Assembly: GCA_965119215.1 (NCBI GenBank)
Contig: CBCPKK010000007.1
Location: forward strand, 1-64,000
Length of the DNA: 64,000 bases
Direction: 5' to 3'
Origin: Buttiauxella sp965119215
GTDB taxonomy: Bacteria > Pseudomonadota > Gammaproteobacteria > Enterobacterales > Enterobacteriaceae
Shown here: positions 35,548 to 44,449 of the stretch, piece by piece
Layout of the letters: each line of letters starts with the position of its first letter
Numbering within the stretch: position 1 is the first letter of the stretch
Notes under the pieces: model-generated
The model's database searches: none
Told to the model about the DNA's origin: nothing
What the model saw: only the letters and a program-made list of their open reading frames with translations
Translations under genes and position numbers: made by a program

Positions 35548-37554
35548 ATGAAAGTGAAAAGTTATACAAGATTAATTCTTGGTACAAGTTTGCTGCCAGT
35601 ATCGTTTTGGATTGCATCGGCAATAGCAGCACCAGAAGAGACTGCAGCAGTAACTCCACCGGGTGATGCAACCGAAGCGACAAAACAAGCTAATAATGCA
35701 GTTCAGCAATTCCTTCCTTTTTCAAATACACAAGATTTTACTGACGCCAAACAAGGTTTCATAGCGGACTTACCGAGCCCAATCATTAAAGGTGCATCCG
35801 GTAACACTGTCATCGATCTGTCCCAGTATGATTTTTTGCATAAAGAAGGTCCTGCTCCTGATACGGTAAACCCTAGCCTGTGGCGTCAGTCGCAGCTGTT
35901 AGCAATTCATGGTCTATTTAAAGTTGTCGATGGTATTTACCAGGTTCGTAATATTGACCTGGCAAACATCACGTTTATCAGAGGTAAAACGGGTTGGATT
36001 GTTGTTGACCCGCTGACTTCTGCGGAAACGGCAAAAGCGGCACTGGATCTCATTAACGAAAAAGTAGAGAAGCTTCCGGTCACGGGCGTGCTCTTTACCC
36101 ACTCGCATGTTGACCACTTTGCCGGTATTCGCGGCATCGTAAATGAAGAGGATGCGAGATCGGGCAAAGTGCCGGTTATCGCACCTGAAGGCTTTATGGA
36201 AGAAGCTGTCAGCGAAAACGTGTTTGCCGGTAACGTCATGAGCCGCCGCGCCTCGTATATGTATGGCAACCTGCTGCCGAAAGATCCGAAAGGCAACGTG
36301 GGTGGGGGTCTGGGGCTGACAACGGCTGCGGGCACCATCACATTGTTTGCGCCAACAAAACTCATCGACAAAACCGGTGAAAAGCTGACGGTTGACGGCA
36401 TTGATGTTGTCTTCCAGATGGCACCGGGTACGGAAGCACCAGCAGAAATGCTGTTCTACTTCCCACAGTTTAAAGCTATTGATCTCGCCGAAGATGCCAA
36501 CCATACCCTGCACAACATTCTGACACTACGCGGTGCCAAAGTGCGTAGCGCGCAGAAATGGGGCAGCACGCTCAATGAAACCATTAACATGTGGGGCAAC
36601 GATGCGGTTGTGTCATTCGGTAGCCACCACTGGCCGCAATGGGGCAATGAAAACGTCGTCACCCATCTTGAAAGACAGCGCGATCTCTACAAATACATCA
36701 ACGATCAAACTCTGCGTATGGCAAACCAGGGGATGACGATGAATGAAATTGCCGAGAAGTTCACTCTGCCGGACAGCCTGGCGAAACAGTTCTACAACCG
36801 TGGCTACTATGGCGTGCTCAAACATAACGTGCGTGCGACTTATCAGCTGTATCTGGGCTTCTGGGACGGCAACCCTGCCAACTTCGACCCGTATCCACCG
36901 GCTGAAGAAGCGAAGAAATACGTCGAGATGATTGGCGCGGATAAGATGATTCAGACGGCGAAATCATCGTTTGATAGCGGTGATTATCGTTGGGCGGCAA
37001 CCGTTGCCAACAAAGTTGTCTTTGCACAGCCGGATAACAAAGAAGCGCGTGAAGTTGAAGCTAACGCCCTGGAGCAGTTGGGTTACCAGGCCGAGTCAGG
37101 CCCGGCGCGTAACTTCTACCTTTCTGGCGCGCAGGAACTGCGTGGCGGCGTGCATAAAGTGGCAACGCCTAATACCAGTTCGCCGGATATTATCCGTGGC
37201 ATGACCACGCCAATGTTCCTCGACTTCCTGGCAATCCACCTCAACGGACCACGAGCGGGCGACCAGAAATACACCTGGAACCTCATCTTCCCGGACACCA
37301 AAGAGAAGTTTGTGCTGACCATGCAAAACGGCGTGCTGAACTACAACAAAGATGTTCAGCTCCCGGAAGACAAAGTGGATGGCACCGTGACGCTTAACCG
37401 CACCACGCTTGATGACATCGCTTTGGGTAAACTCAAACTGGGTAACCTGACCGAAAGTGGCGAAGTGACTATCGATAAGAACAAAGACAAATTTAAAGCG
37501 ATGTTGGATAACTTCGACAAATTTGACTTCTGGTTCACTATCGCTGAGCCGTAA
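35548..37554 (+). CDS. Periplasmic alkyl sulfatase (YjcS/SdsA1-type metallo-beta-lactamase fold)
   Basis: Enzymes of this family hydrolyse linear alkyl sulfates such as dodecyl sulfate to the alcohol and sulfate. The 668-residue product has a signal peptide (about 1-27, ending AIAAPEE). The metallo-beta-lactamase domain carries the zinc motif H185-x-H187-x-D189-H190 in THSHVDHFAG, and the later HTLHN and HHWPQWGN histidines. A dimerisation domain follows, then a C-terminal SCP2-like domain from about residue 540. The sequence resembles E. coli YjcS over its whole length. ATG 35548 is preferred to GTG 35539 because GAGG lies just before it. A terminator separates it from the FadL-like gene. 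Confidence 0.9.
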   Translation: MKVKSYTRLILGTSLLPVSFWIASAIAAPEETAAVTPPGDATEATKQANNAVQQFLPFSNTQDFTDAKQGFIADLPSPIIKGASGNTVIDLSQYDFLHKEGPAPDTVNPSLWRQSQLLAIHGLFKVVDGIYQVRNIDLANITFIRGKTGWIVVDPLTSAETAKAALDLINEKVEKLPVTGVLFTHSHVDHFAGIRGIVNEEDARSGKVPVIAPEGFMEEAVSENVFAGNVMSRRASYMYGNLLPKDPKGNVGGGLGLTTAAGTITLFAPTKLIDKTGEKLTVDGIDVVFQMAPGTEAPAEMLFYFPQFKAIDLAEDANHTLHNILTLRGAKVRSAQKWGSTLNETINMWGNDAVVSFGSHHWPQWGNENVVTHLERQRDLYKYINDQTLRMANQGMTMNEIAEKFTLPDSLAKQFYNRGYYGVLKHNVRATYQLYLGFWDGNPANFDPYPPAEEAKKYVEMIGADKMIQTAKSSFDSGDYRWAATVANKVVFAQPDNKEAREVEANALEQLGYQAESGPARNFYLSGAQELRGGVHKVATPNTSSPDIIRGMTTPMFLDFLAIHLNGPRAGDQKYTWNLIFPDTKEKFVLTMQNGVLNYNKDVQLPEDKVDGTVTLNRTTLDDIALGKLKLGNLTESGEVTIDKNKDKFKAMLDNFDKFDFWFTIAEP

Positions 37555-37568
37555 CAGTCGTGATGAAG

Positions 37569-37598
37569 CCGGGCATCTTTGGGTGCCCGGTTTTTTTT
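37569..37598 (+). terminator. Rho-independent terminator after the alkyl sulfatase
   Basis: Stem CCGGGCA / TGCCCGG with an 8-base loop, then T8, 14 bases after the stop codon. Confidence 0.93.
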
Positions 37599-37633
37599 GG
37601 CTCATTTTTCGGCCTCAAAACTGAAGGTCTACG

Positions 37634-38824
37634 ATGAAAAAAATGCTAATTAAGACGACTTGCGGCCTTGTTTTAGTCTGCTCTGTTCAGGCTTCGGCAA
37701 GCGGATTGTATCTCTACGAAGTGGGCACTGAAGACGTCGGGCTTGCTGGGGCAGGGCAGGCGGCGCGAGCGCAGGACGCCGGAACAATAGTCAGCAACCC
37801 AGCAGGATTAACCCGCTTGCAAGGCGATAACCTGACGTTGGGCGGCCAGGCCTTATACGGCGATGCGCACTATAATCTGGACGGCAGCGGAAAAGGGCCG
37901 GGCAACGTGATTGGCTGGTTTCCGGGAGCCAGTAGTTTTATCAGCCACAGCATTAACGACGACGTAAAAGTCGGTCTGGGGATTTACGGCAACTATGGCC
38001 TTGGCCTGCATTTTGGTGATTGGGCGGGCAGCCAGCTGATTAAAGACAGCACATTAATTGCGCTGACCTTCCAGCCGGTTATTGCCTGGAAAATTGGCGA
38101 TAAATGGTCGATAGGCGGCGGGCCAGGAATTAACTACGGGCTGTTTTCCCTGAAGCGCGATACGGCTGACGGAGAGCAAAAGTCGGATGACCACGACTGG
38201 GCGCTCAACGGTAAACTTGGGCTGATGTTTGAACTCAGCGATGCCACCCGTTTCGGGCTGACTTACACCAGCCAAACAAAGTATGACTTTAACGTCAAAA
38301 CCGACGTGACCTTAACCCGCTTGCCGGGTAGCCCAACCTATTCACTGCCGCTCGGTGCCGCAGTACAAACTCCAGAACAACTGATGTTCAGCGCGTTCCA
38401 CCAGATAGACAACCAATGGGCGGTGCTGGCCGATTTAGGCTGGCAGGACTGGAGCGCCTACAGTGGGAGTGAAACGTCGGTCGCCGGTAGAACGTTGCAG
38501 AGTAAAGATCGCCTGAAAGATACCTGGCATACGGCGCTCGGCGTGCAGTTTCAGGCAACGCCAGAGTTAAGGCTAAACAGCGGTGTGGCTTACGACAGCA
38601 GTTTTTATAAAGACCAGAACGACACGTCTATCACCATGCCATCCGGTGATGCCTGGCGGTGGGGCGTTGGCGCACAGTACCAGTTGACGAAACAGAGCAG
38701 TGTAGGCGGCGCGTTTGAATATATGAAAATGGCCAGCTCAACGGTTTCAGATTCAGCATTAGGCGGCACTTACGATCATCCTAACCTCTATTTCGTTACG
38801 GCTAATTACAGCTATGCATTTTAA
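37634..38824 (+). CDS. FadL/OmpP1/TodX-family outer membrane channel
   Basis: Members are 14-stranded outer membrane barrels that take up hydrophobic substrates such as long-chain fatty acids. The 396-residue product has a signal peptide ending VQASASG. The hatch-domain signature GLYLYEVGTEDVGLAGAGQA and the family motif SNPAGLTRL (about 56-64) follow. The barrel ends with the aromatic run YFVTANYSYAF. It is shorter than E. coli FadL (about 446). Lying 79 bases after an alkyl sulfatase, it may import alkyl sulfates or the released fatty alcohols. That role is inference from position. Confidence 0.88.
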   Translation: MKKMLIKTTCGLVLVCSVQASASGLYLYEVGTEDVGLAGAGQAARAQDAGTIVSNPAGLTRLQGDNLTLGGQALYGDAHYNLDGSGKGPGNVIGWFPGASSFISHSINDDVKVGLGIYGNYGLGLHFGDWAGSQLIKDSTLIALTFQPVIAWKIGDKWSIGGGPGINYGLFSLKRDTADGEQKSDDHDWALNGKLGLMFELSDATRFGLTYTSQTKYDFNVKTDVTLTRLPGSPTYSLPLGAAVQTPEQLMFSAFHQIDNQWAVLADLGWQDWSAYSGSETSVAGRTLQSKDRLKDTWHTALGVQFQATPELRLNSGVAYDSSFYKDQNDTSITMPSGDAWRWGVGAQYQLTKQSSVGGAFEYMKMASSTVSDSALGGTYDHPNLYFVTANYSYAF

Positions 38825-38844
38825 AGATGGGGAGGGCGCTTTAG

Positions 38845-38912
38845 CTCCTCCACCTGGTAAGGGGGAGGCTGGGGGGGGGGGGCATTTAAGCCGGACCAAA
38901 ACCCCTGCCTTC
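38845..38912. repeat. REP-like palindromic element with a 12-G tract
   Basis: CTCCTCCACCT pairs with AGGGGGAG, followed by GGCT and twelve consecutive G (38871-38882), then a conserved flank (GGACCAAAACCCCTGCCTTC). The same palindrome and flank occur at 53226-53290, where the G run is broken by a T. The remaining bases up to sfuA (38913-39136) are AT-rich and hold the Fur box. Confidence 0.8.
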
Positions 38913-39040
38913 AACTCCTTACACGCCTTTACCCCTTCTCTTAAGGTTATTTTAATCTTTCTTAATACCTCATTCGGAAACAAGATTTTTATTTTAATAA
39001 AGACGTCATTCGCCCTATTTCTTGTTTATATTTAATTTTG

Positions 39041-39059
39041 ATAACAGTTTTCATTATCA
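39041..39059 (+). promoter_or_regulatory. Fur box upstream of sfuABC
   Basis: GATAACAGTTTTCATTATC agrees with the 19-base Fur consensus at 14 positions, including both outer arms. It lies 78 bases upstream of the sfuA start codon. It predicts iron repression of the whole operon. Confidence 0.8.
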
Positions 39060-39136
39060 TTTGCATTTCACTGTGATGTAATCCGCCTCGCTTCGTATTC
39101 TGCTGTTATGTACTCATTCTTATGAAGGATTAACCT

Positions 39137-40153
39137 ATGAAATTTGGCGTATCGTCCCTGTGCTCACTCGCGATGGTGACTTCTTCTATTTTGCTCACAC
39201 CACTGGCTGGTGCTGCGGATAACAACGAAGGGATCGTGGTCTATAACGCGCAGCATGAAAATCTGGTTCAGTCATGGGTTGACGGTTTCACCAAAGAAAC
39301 CGGCATCAAAGTGACGCTTCGCAACGGCGGAGACAGTGAGCTGGGCAACCAACTGGTTCAGGAAGGTAGCGCATCGCCTGCGGATGTTTTTCTGACGGAA
39401 AACTCCCCGGCAATGGTACTGGTTGATAACGCCAAATTGTTTGCACCACTGGACAGCGCAACACTCGAACAAGTTGCTCCTGCTTATCGCCCTGAGCATG
39501 GCCGCTGGATTGGCATTGCTGCCCGCAGCACCGTGTTTGTCTACAACCCCGCTAAGCTCAGTGAATCTCAACTGCCAAAATCGCTGATGGATTTGGCTAA
39601 ACCTGAGTGGAAAGGGCGTTGGGCCGCTTCCCCGTCAGGGGCTGATTTCCAGGCTATCGTCAGTGCAGTTCTGGCATTGAAAGGCGAAAAAGCGACGCTG
39701 GAATGGTTGAAAGCGATGAAAACTAACTTCGTGGCTTACAAAGGCAATAGCACCGTAATGAAAGCGGTGAATGCCGGTCAGATTGATGGCGGGGTTATTT
39801 ATCATTACTACCGTTTTGTTGACCAGGCAAAAACGGGTGAAAACAGCAAAAACACCCAGCTCCACTATTTCAAACATCAGGACCCAGGCGCGTTTGTCAG
39901 CACCTCTGGTGGCGGCGTGTTGGCTTCAAGCAAGCATCAACAACAGGCCCAGGCCTTCATGAAATGGATTACCGGTAAATCTGGTCAGGATATTTTGCGG
40001 ACTAACAATGCCTTCGAATACGCAGTAGGCGTTAACGCAGCTTCTAACCCGAAACTGGTTCCGCTGAAAGATCTCGATGCACCAAAAGTTGAGGCGTCAT
40101 CGCTCAACAGCAAAAAAGTCATTGATTTGATGACTCAGGCTGGTCTGCTCTGA
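39137..40153 (+). CDS. sfuA: Ferric iron ABC transporter, periplasmic binding protein
   Basis: This 338-residue protein is a ferric-iron-binding protein of the SfuA/FbpA class. The signal peptide ends PLAGAADN. The mature part begins GIVVYNAQHENLVQSWVDGF, typical of the family. The iron-coordinating tyrosines are expected in IYHYYRF near residues 220-225. It is the first gene of a three-gene operon (spacings 26 and 1 bases), behind a Fur box. Siderophore-independent uptake of ferric iron from the periplasm is the expected role. Confidence 0.92.
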   Translation: MKFGVSSLCSLAMVTSSILLTPLAGAADNNEGIVVYNAQHENLVQSWVDGFTKETGIKVTLRNGGDSELGNQLVQEGSASPADVFLTENSPAMVLVDNAKLFAPLDSATLEQVAPAYRPEHGRWIGIAARSTVFVYNPAKLSESQLPKSLMDLAKPEWKGRWAASPSGADFQAIVSAVLALKGEKATLEWLKAMKTNFVAYKGNSTVMKAVNAGQIDGGVIYHYYRFVDQAKTGENSKNTQLHYFKHQDPGAFVSTSGGGVLASSKHQQQAQAFMKWITGKSGQDILRTNNAFEYAVGVNAASNPKLVPLKDLDAPKVEASSLNSKKVIDLMTQAGLL

Positions 40154-40179
40154 TTGTTTAATATTGTGGTGAGTGCCTA

Positions 40180-41754
40180 ATGTCAGTGGTCAATATTACA
40201 GAAAGTCCAAACGTTCAGCGTCGTGTTTTACAGCATCGTCCTGCGTTTGTCATGGTAGCGCTGGCGGTCATCTTTTCGATGCTGTCACTGATACCGCCCG
40301 CTTTTGTCATTTTTGTCGGTTTTGACACTGGCTGGGAAACCGTTAAGGCACTCATTTTTCGACCTCGTGTTGCTGAGCTTCTCAGCAACACGTTGTTGCT
40401 TGTGGCTTTCACCGTGCCAATTTGTGTGCTGGTGGGTACGCTGATTGCCTGGTTAACCGAGCGAACCACGCTTGCAGGCAGACGTGCGTGGGCGATGTTG
40501 GCTGTCGCGCCGCTTGCCATCCCGGCGTTTGTGCAAAGCTATGCCTGGGTCAGCGCGGTGCCGTCGATACACGGTTTACCCGCCGGTATTTTCCTTTCGA
40601 CGCTCGCCTATTACCCGTTTATTTATCTCCCCGTTGCTGCCGTGCTGCGCCGCCTCGATCCCACACTGGAAGATGTCGCCGCTTCGTTAGGCACGCCGCC
40701 GTGGGCCATTTTTTTCCGCATCGTTCTGCCTCAGCTTAAGCTGCCGATTTGGGGCGGTGCGCTGTTAGTGTCATTGCATCTACTGGCTGAATACGGCCTG
40801 TATGCGATGATTCGTTTTGATACCTTCACCACCGCAATCTATGACCAGTTCCAGTCAACGTTCAGTGGGCCTGCGGCTAATATGCTGGCTGGCGTGTTGG
40901 CACTTTGCTGCCTGGTTATTCTGGCTATTGAAGGGGCGACTCGGGGTAAAGCTCGCTACGCCCGTGTTGGTGCCGGAGCCTCGCGCGAACAAAAACGCTG
41001 GCAACTTAATACACCGCTGCATATTGCCGGGCAGTTGTTTTCGCTTTCGGTGGTTTTACTGGCATTAGTCGTGCCGTTGGCGGTGCTGTGTCGCTGGTTG
41101 TGGTTGGGTGGAATCGAAAACTGGAACCATGCCGACTTGTGGCTTTCCCTGCAACAGACGTTGCTGCTTGCCTGCGGCGGTGCGCTATTAATTATCGCCG
41201 CCGGAATACCCATAGCATGGTTATCTGTACGCCATCCTCGCCCGCTGTTTCGCGTGCTCGAAGGTTGCAACTATTTTACCAGTTCACTCCCCGGAATTGT
41301 GGTTGCTCTGGCGCTGGTGACGGTCACCATTCATTACATGCGGCCAATCTATCAGACTGAAATCACGCTGTTTCTTGCCTATCTGCTGATGTTTACGCCA
41401 AGAGCGTTAATCAACCTGCGTGCCGGTATCGCACAAGCCCCTGTTGAGCTGGAAAACGTCGCCCGCAGTTTAGGCAAAACCCAGGCCAGCGCCATATGGA
41501 GCGTTACGCTAAGGCTCGCTGCACCAGGTGCTGCAGCAGGGGCGGCACTTGTGTTCCTCGGTATCACCAACGAACTGACCGCCACACTTTTGCTTTCACC
41601 GCTGGGTACGCGAACGCTCTCAACGGGTTTTTGGGCGCTCACCAGCGAAATTGATTATGTTGCCGCAGCCCCTTACGCACTGTTGATGGTGCTTATCTCG
41701 CTGCCGCTGACCGCCATTCTCTATGTCCAGTCACAAAAACTAGCAGGTCTGTAA
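40180..41754 (+). CDS. sfuB: Ferric iron ABC transporter, permease
   Basis: This 524-residue permease is a fused double-domain protein of the SfuB/FbpB class with about twelve transmembrane segments. Each half carries an EAA-type loop for docking the ATPase: LEDVAASLGTPPWAIFFRIV (about residues 165-185) and LENVARSLGKTQASAIWSVT (about 425-445). The start has a GGTGAG-type ribosome binding site. Confidence 0.93.
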   Translation: MSVVNITESPNVQRRVLQHRPAFVMVALAVIFSMLSLIPPAFVIFVGFDTGWETVKALIFRPRVAELLSNTLLLVAFTVPICVLVGTLIAWLTERTTLAGRRAWAMLAVAPLAIPAFVQSYAWVSAVPSIHGLPAGIFLSTLAYYPFIYLPVAAVLRRLDPTLEDVAASLGTPPWAIFFRIVLPQLKLPIWGGALLVSLHLLAEYGLYAMIRFDTFTTAIYDQFQSTFSGPAANMLAGVLALCCLVILAIEGATRGKARYARVGAGASREQKRWQLNTPLHIAGQLFSLSVVLLALVVPLAVLCRWLWLGGIENWNHADLWLSLQQTLLLACGGALLIIAAGIPIAWLSVRHPRPLFRVLEGCNYFTSSLPGIVVALALVTVTIHYMRPIYQTEITLFLAYLLMFTPRALINLRAGIAQAPVELENVARSLGKTQASAIWSVTLRLAAPGAAAGAALVFLGITNELTATLLLSPLGTRTLSTGFWALTSEIDYVAAAPYALLMVLISLPLTAILYVQSQKLAGL

Positions 41755-41755
41755 A

Positions 41756-42853
41756 ATGATTGAATTATCAAACATTTCTAAAAAATTCGGTCAGACACCG
41801 GTTCTGGAAAACCTGAATTTAACGGTGAAACCTGCCAGCCGAACGGTGATTGTTGGGCCATCCGGCTCGGGGAAAACCACTTTGCTGCGCATTCTCGCCG
41901 GGTTTGAAACACCGGACAGCGGGCAAATCATGCTCTCCGGCAAAACTCTTTTTGACGAGAACACTTTTGTTCCGGCGCATCAGCGCGGTATTGGTTTTGT
42001 CCCGCAGGAAGGGGCGCTTTTCCCGCACATGAAGGTGGGCGATAACATTGCGTACGGTTTGCATGGATCAAAACATGAAAACCGCCGACGCGTCGCGGAA
42101 CTGATGGAATTGGTGTCGCTCGACAGCCAGCTTCAACACCACTGGCCGCATGAAATTTCAGGTGGACAGCAGCAGCGCGTGGCGCTGGCAAGAGCGCTGG
42201 CGCAAGAACCTGTGTTGATGTTGCTGGATGAACCTTTCTCGGCGCTCGATACCGGCCTGCGTGCCGCCACGCGTAAAGCAACCGCCGAACTGCTCGCTCA
42301 CGCGGGAGTGGCCTCAATTCTGGTGACGCACGACCAACACGAAGCGCTCTCTTTTGCCAGCCAGATTGCGGTTATCCGTAACGGGCGCTTTGCTCAGGTG
42401 GGTTCGCCGGTTGAGGTTTATTCGCAGCCAGTGGATGAAGAAACCGCGCTGTTCCTCGGTGATGCACTGATTTTTTCTGCGCAGGTGAATAACGGATTTG
42501 CGAATTGTATTCTGGGGAATATTCCGGCGGATAACCCGCAGGCTACGGGGGAGAAACGCATTATGCTGCGCCCGGAACAGGTCATCATTTCTGCGCTTAA
42601 TCCGGCTGCTGAAAACCCTAATGCAGTAACAATCAGTGATGTGGACTTTACCGGCTATCTTTCAACGCTGACGCTTTCTTCTCCAGTCTGGCCTGAGCCG
42701 CTGCAAGTTAAAACCATCAGCCAGCAAAACTGGCGTGTGGGTATGCCGGTGAAACTGGCGATAAACGGTCATGCCTGTGTGCTCGCGGCAACCGATAATC
42801 CCGTTGCCGCAACGCTTATCAACAGTGGGTTAGCTCCGGCATCCGCGGAATAA
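41756..42853 (+). CDS. sfuC: Ferric iron ABC transporter, ATPase
   Basis: This 365-residue ATPase energises SfuB. Walker A is GPSGSGKTT (about 34-42), the signature ISGGQQQRVALARAL is near 134 and Walker B LMLLDEPFSALD near 155. The C-terminal part resembles a TOBE-type regulatory domain. The start follows the sfuB stop by one base. The 3' end overlaps the convergent eptA-like gene by 24 bases. Confidence 0.94.
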   Translation: MIELSNISKKFGQTPVLENLNLTVKPASRTVIVGPSGSGKTTLLRILAGFETPDSGQIMLSGKTLFDENTFVPAHQRGIGFVPQEGALFPHMKVGDNIAYGLHGSKHENRRRVAELMELVSLDSQLQHHWPHEISGGQQQRVALARALAQEPVLMLLDEPFSALDTGLRAATRKATAELLAHAGVASILVTHDQHEALSFASQIAVIRNGRFAQVGSPVEVYSQPVDEETALFLGDALIFSAQVNNGFANCILGNIPADNPQATGEKRIMLRPEQVIISALNPAAENPNAVTISDVDFTGYLSTLTLSSPVWPEPLQVKTISQQNWRVGMPVKLAINGHACVLAATDNPVAATLINSGLAPASAE

Positions 42854-44449
42854 ATCCTGGTCTGGGTTATACACGCTGGTGGTGATGTCCCAAATGCCAA
42901 GCACTGATGAGAACAGGTTGTCGTGCGAGTACGGGTTTTTAGCCGCATTGTTCTGCAGGCAAGTCATGTTGATGTGCTTTTCGGCGATAAAGCCCGGCGA
43001 CATCCACACTTGCATAGGAATATGCGTTTGCTGATCCGGGGCCAGTTTGTACGGTGTGCCGTGCAGATACAGGCCACTTTCACCCAATGATTCGCCGTGA
43101 TCGGAAACATACAGCAGCACGGTATTGTACTGGCCGCTGTATTTTTTCAGCTTTTCAATCATTTGCGCGACGACATAATCGGTATAACGAATGGTGTTGT
43201 CGTAGGTGTTGACCAACTGCTCTTGCGTACAGTTTTCGATATCGCTACGCGCACATTCAGGCATGAAGTGGCGATGTTCAGCAGGATAACGCTGGTAATA
43301 AGTCGGGCCGTGGCTACCAATAATATGGAAGGCCACCAGTTTATCACCGGCCATTTTGGCGATTTCATCATCCAGACCGTCGAGCATGACTTCGTCATAA
43401 CAGGTTTTACCGTCACACAGCTTAGCATCGGCAGTCGGCTTGATTTCTACGGTCGGGATACGGTTACAGACGCCTTTACAGCCGCCATCATTATCTTTCC
43501 ACAGCAGCGAAACGCCGGTTTTTTGCACCACATCGAGGAAGTTTTCGCTGTTGACCGCTTTCTTACCGTCGTATTCGGTGCGGTTCATATTCGAGAACAT
43601 GCACGGTACAGAAACCGCTGTGGCGGTGCCGCATGAATGGACGTCTTTAAACGAGATCACGCCATCCGTCTTGCTGGTAAATGCGTTGGTGTCGCGTGCA
43701 TAGCCGTTCATGGCGAAATTCTGGCTACGCGCCGTTTCACCAATAATCAGGAACATCAGCGTCGGTTTTTCTTTATTGGCGACACGTTTAGCGTCGTCAC
43801 CCAAGGTCTGGAAGGGGACTTTGGTCGTAAAGTAGGTGTCCTGAACATAGCGCGTGGTGCTGTAGACATAGTTTGCCGGGATAATCTCTTTGTTTAGCGT
43901 CGAGTTATTGCGCCCGACAGAGGCATAATCCTGGTAGTAAAGTGCGGCAACGCCTGCGATTAAAACCAACGACGCCACCATCGACAGCAAACGGTATGCG
44001 ATACCTTTGTACCATTTTACTGGGTATTCAATTTTAATTAAAAACAGCAAGATAGCGGGCAATATACCGGTGAACAGCACCCATAAAATGACTGAGCCAT
44101 TCAGATAGGAATGGGCTTCCTGCGGATTGGTTTCAATGATGTTTTCGATCATCGTTTGATCAAACATCACTTTATATTTCAACGTCGCATAGCTGGCCAT
44201 TGATCCGGTAACGAGCAGTAGGGCAAAAAACGGTTTCAGCAGATAACGAATAGAGAAGGGCATGAAGACGAAGTTGAGTGCCGCGACCAGCACGAACGGT
44301 ATCGAGATAACGAAGCCAACCTTCACGTGCTCAAGATGCGACAAAATATCGTAAAAATGCAGTAACACAGGCCAATTGAGTAACAAGGCAAAGACGACAG
44401 CTAAGAGTAGAACCAGCGGGACAACCTTCATCCTGAAAAGTACAGGCAT
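42830..44449 (-). CDS. eptA: Lipid A phosphoethanolamine transferase, EptA family, MCR-9/MCR-10-like
   Basis: This enzyme moves phosphoethanolamine from phosphatidylethanolamine to lipid A at the periplasmic face, lowering the negative charge and affinity for polymyxins. The 539 residues comprise five N-terminal transmembrane helices (about 1-170) and a periplasmic sulfatase-fold domain. Zinc and catalytic residues are visible: E238 in GETA, the phosphoacceptor threonine in CGTAT (275-277), the SVPCMFS motif, SDHGES near 455 and HGTPY. Paired cysteines of the domain are present (GGCKGVCNR, CDGKTCYDE). The start MPVLFRMKVVPLVLLL and the length match MCR-9/MCR-10 as I remember them, more closely than E. 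coli EptA. A PmrA box lies 61 bases upstream. It is divergent from arn. Confidence 0.93.
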   Translation of the reverse strand: MPVLFRMKVVPLVLLLAVVFALLLNWPVLLHFYDILSHLEHVKVGFVISIPFVLVAALNFVFMPFSIRYLLKPFFALLLVTGSMASYATLKYKVMFDQTMIENIIETNPQEAHSYLNGSVILWVLFTGILPAILLFLIKIEYPVKWYKGIAYRLLSMVASLVLIAGVAALYYQDYASVGRNNSTLNKEIIPANYVYSTTRYVQDTYFTTKVPFQTLGDDAKRVANKEKPTLMFLIIGETARSQNFAMNGYARDTNAFTSKTDGVISFKDVHSCGTATAVSVPCMFSNMNRTEYDGKKAVNSENFLDVVQKTGVSLLWKDNDGGCKGVCNRIPTVEIKPTADAKLCDGKTCYDEVMLDGLDDEIAKMAGDKLVAFHIIGSHGPTYYQRYPAEHRHFMPECARSDIENCTQEQLVNTYDNTIRYTDYVVAQMIEKLKKYSGQYNTVLLYVSDHGESLGESGLYLHGTPYKLAPDQQTHIPMQVWMSPGFIAEKHINMTCLQNNAAKNPYSHDNLFSSVLGIWDITTSVYNPDQDLFRGCRS

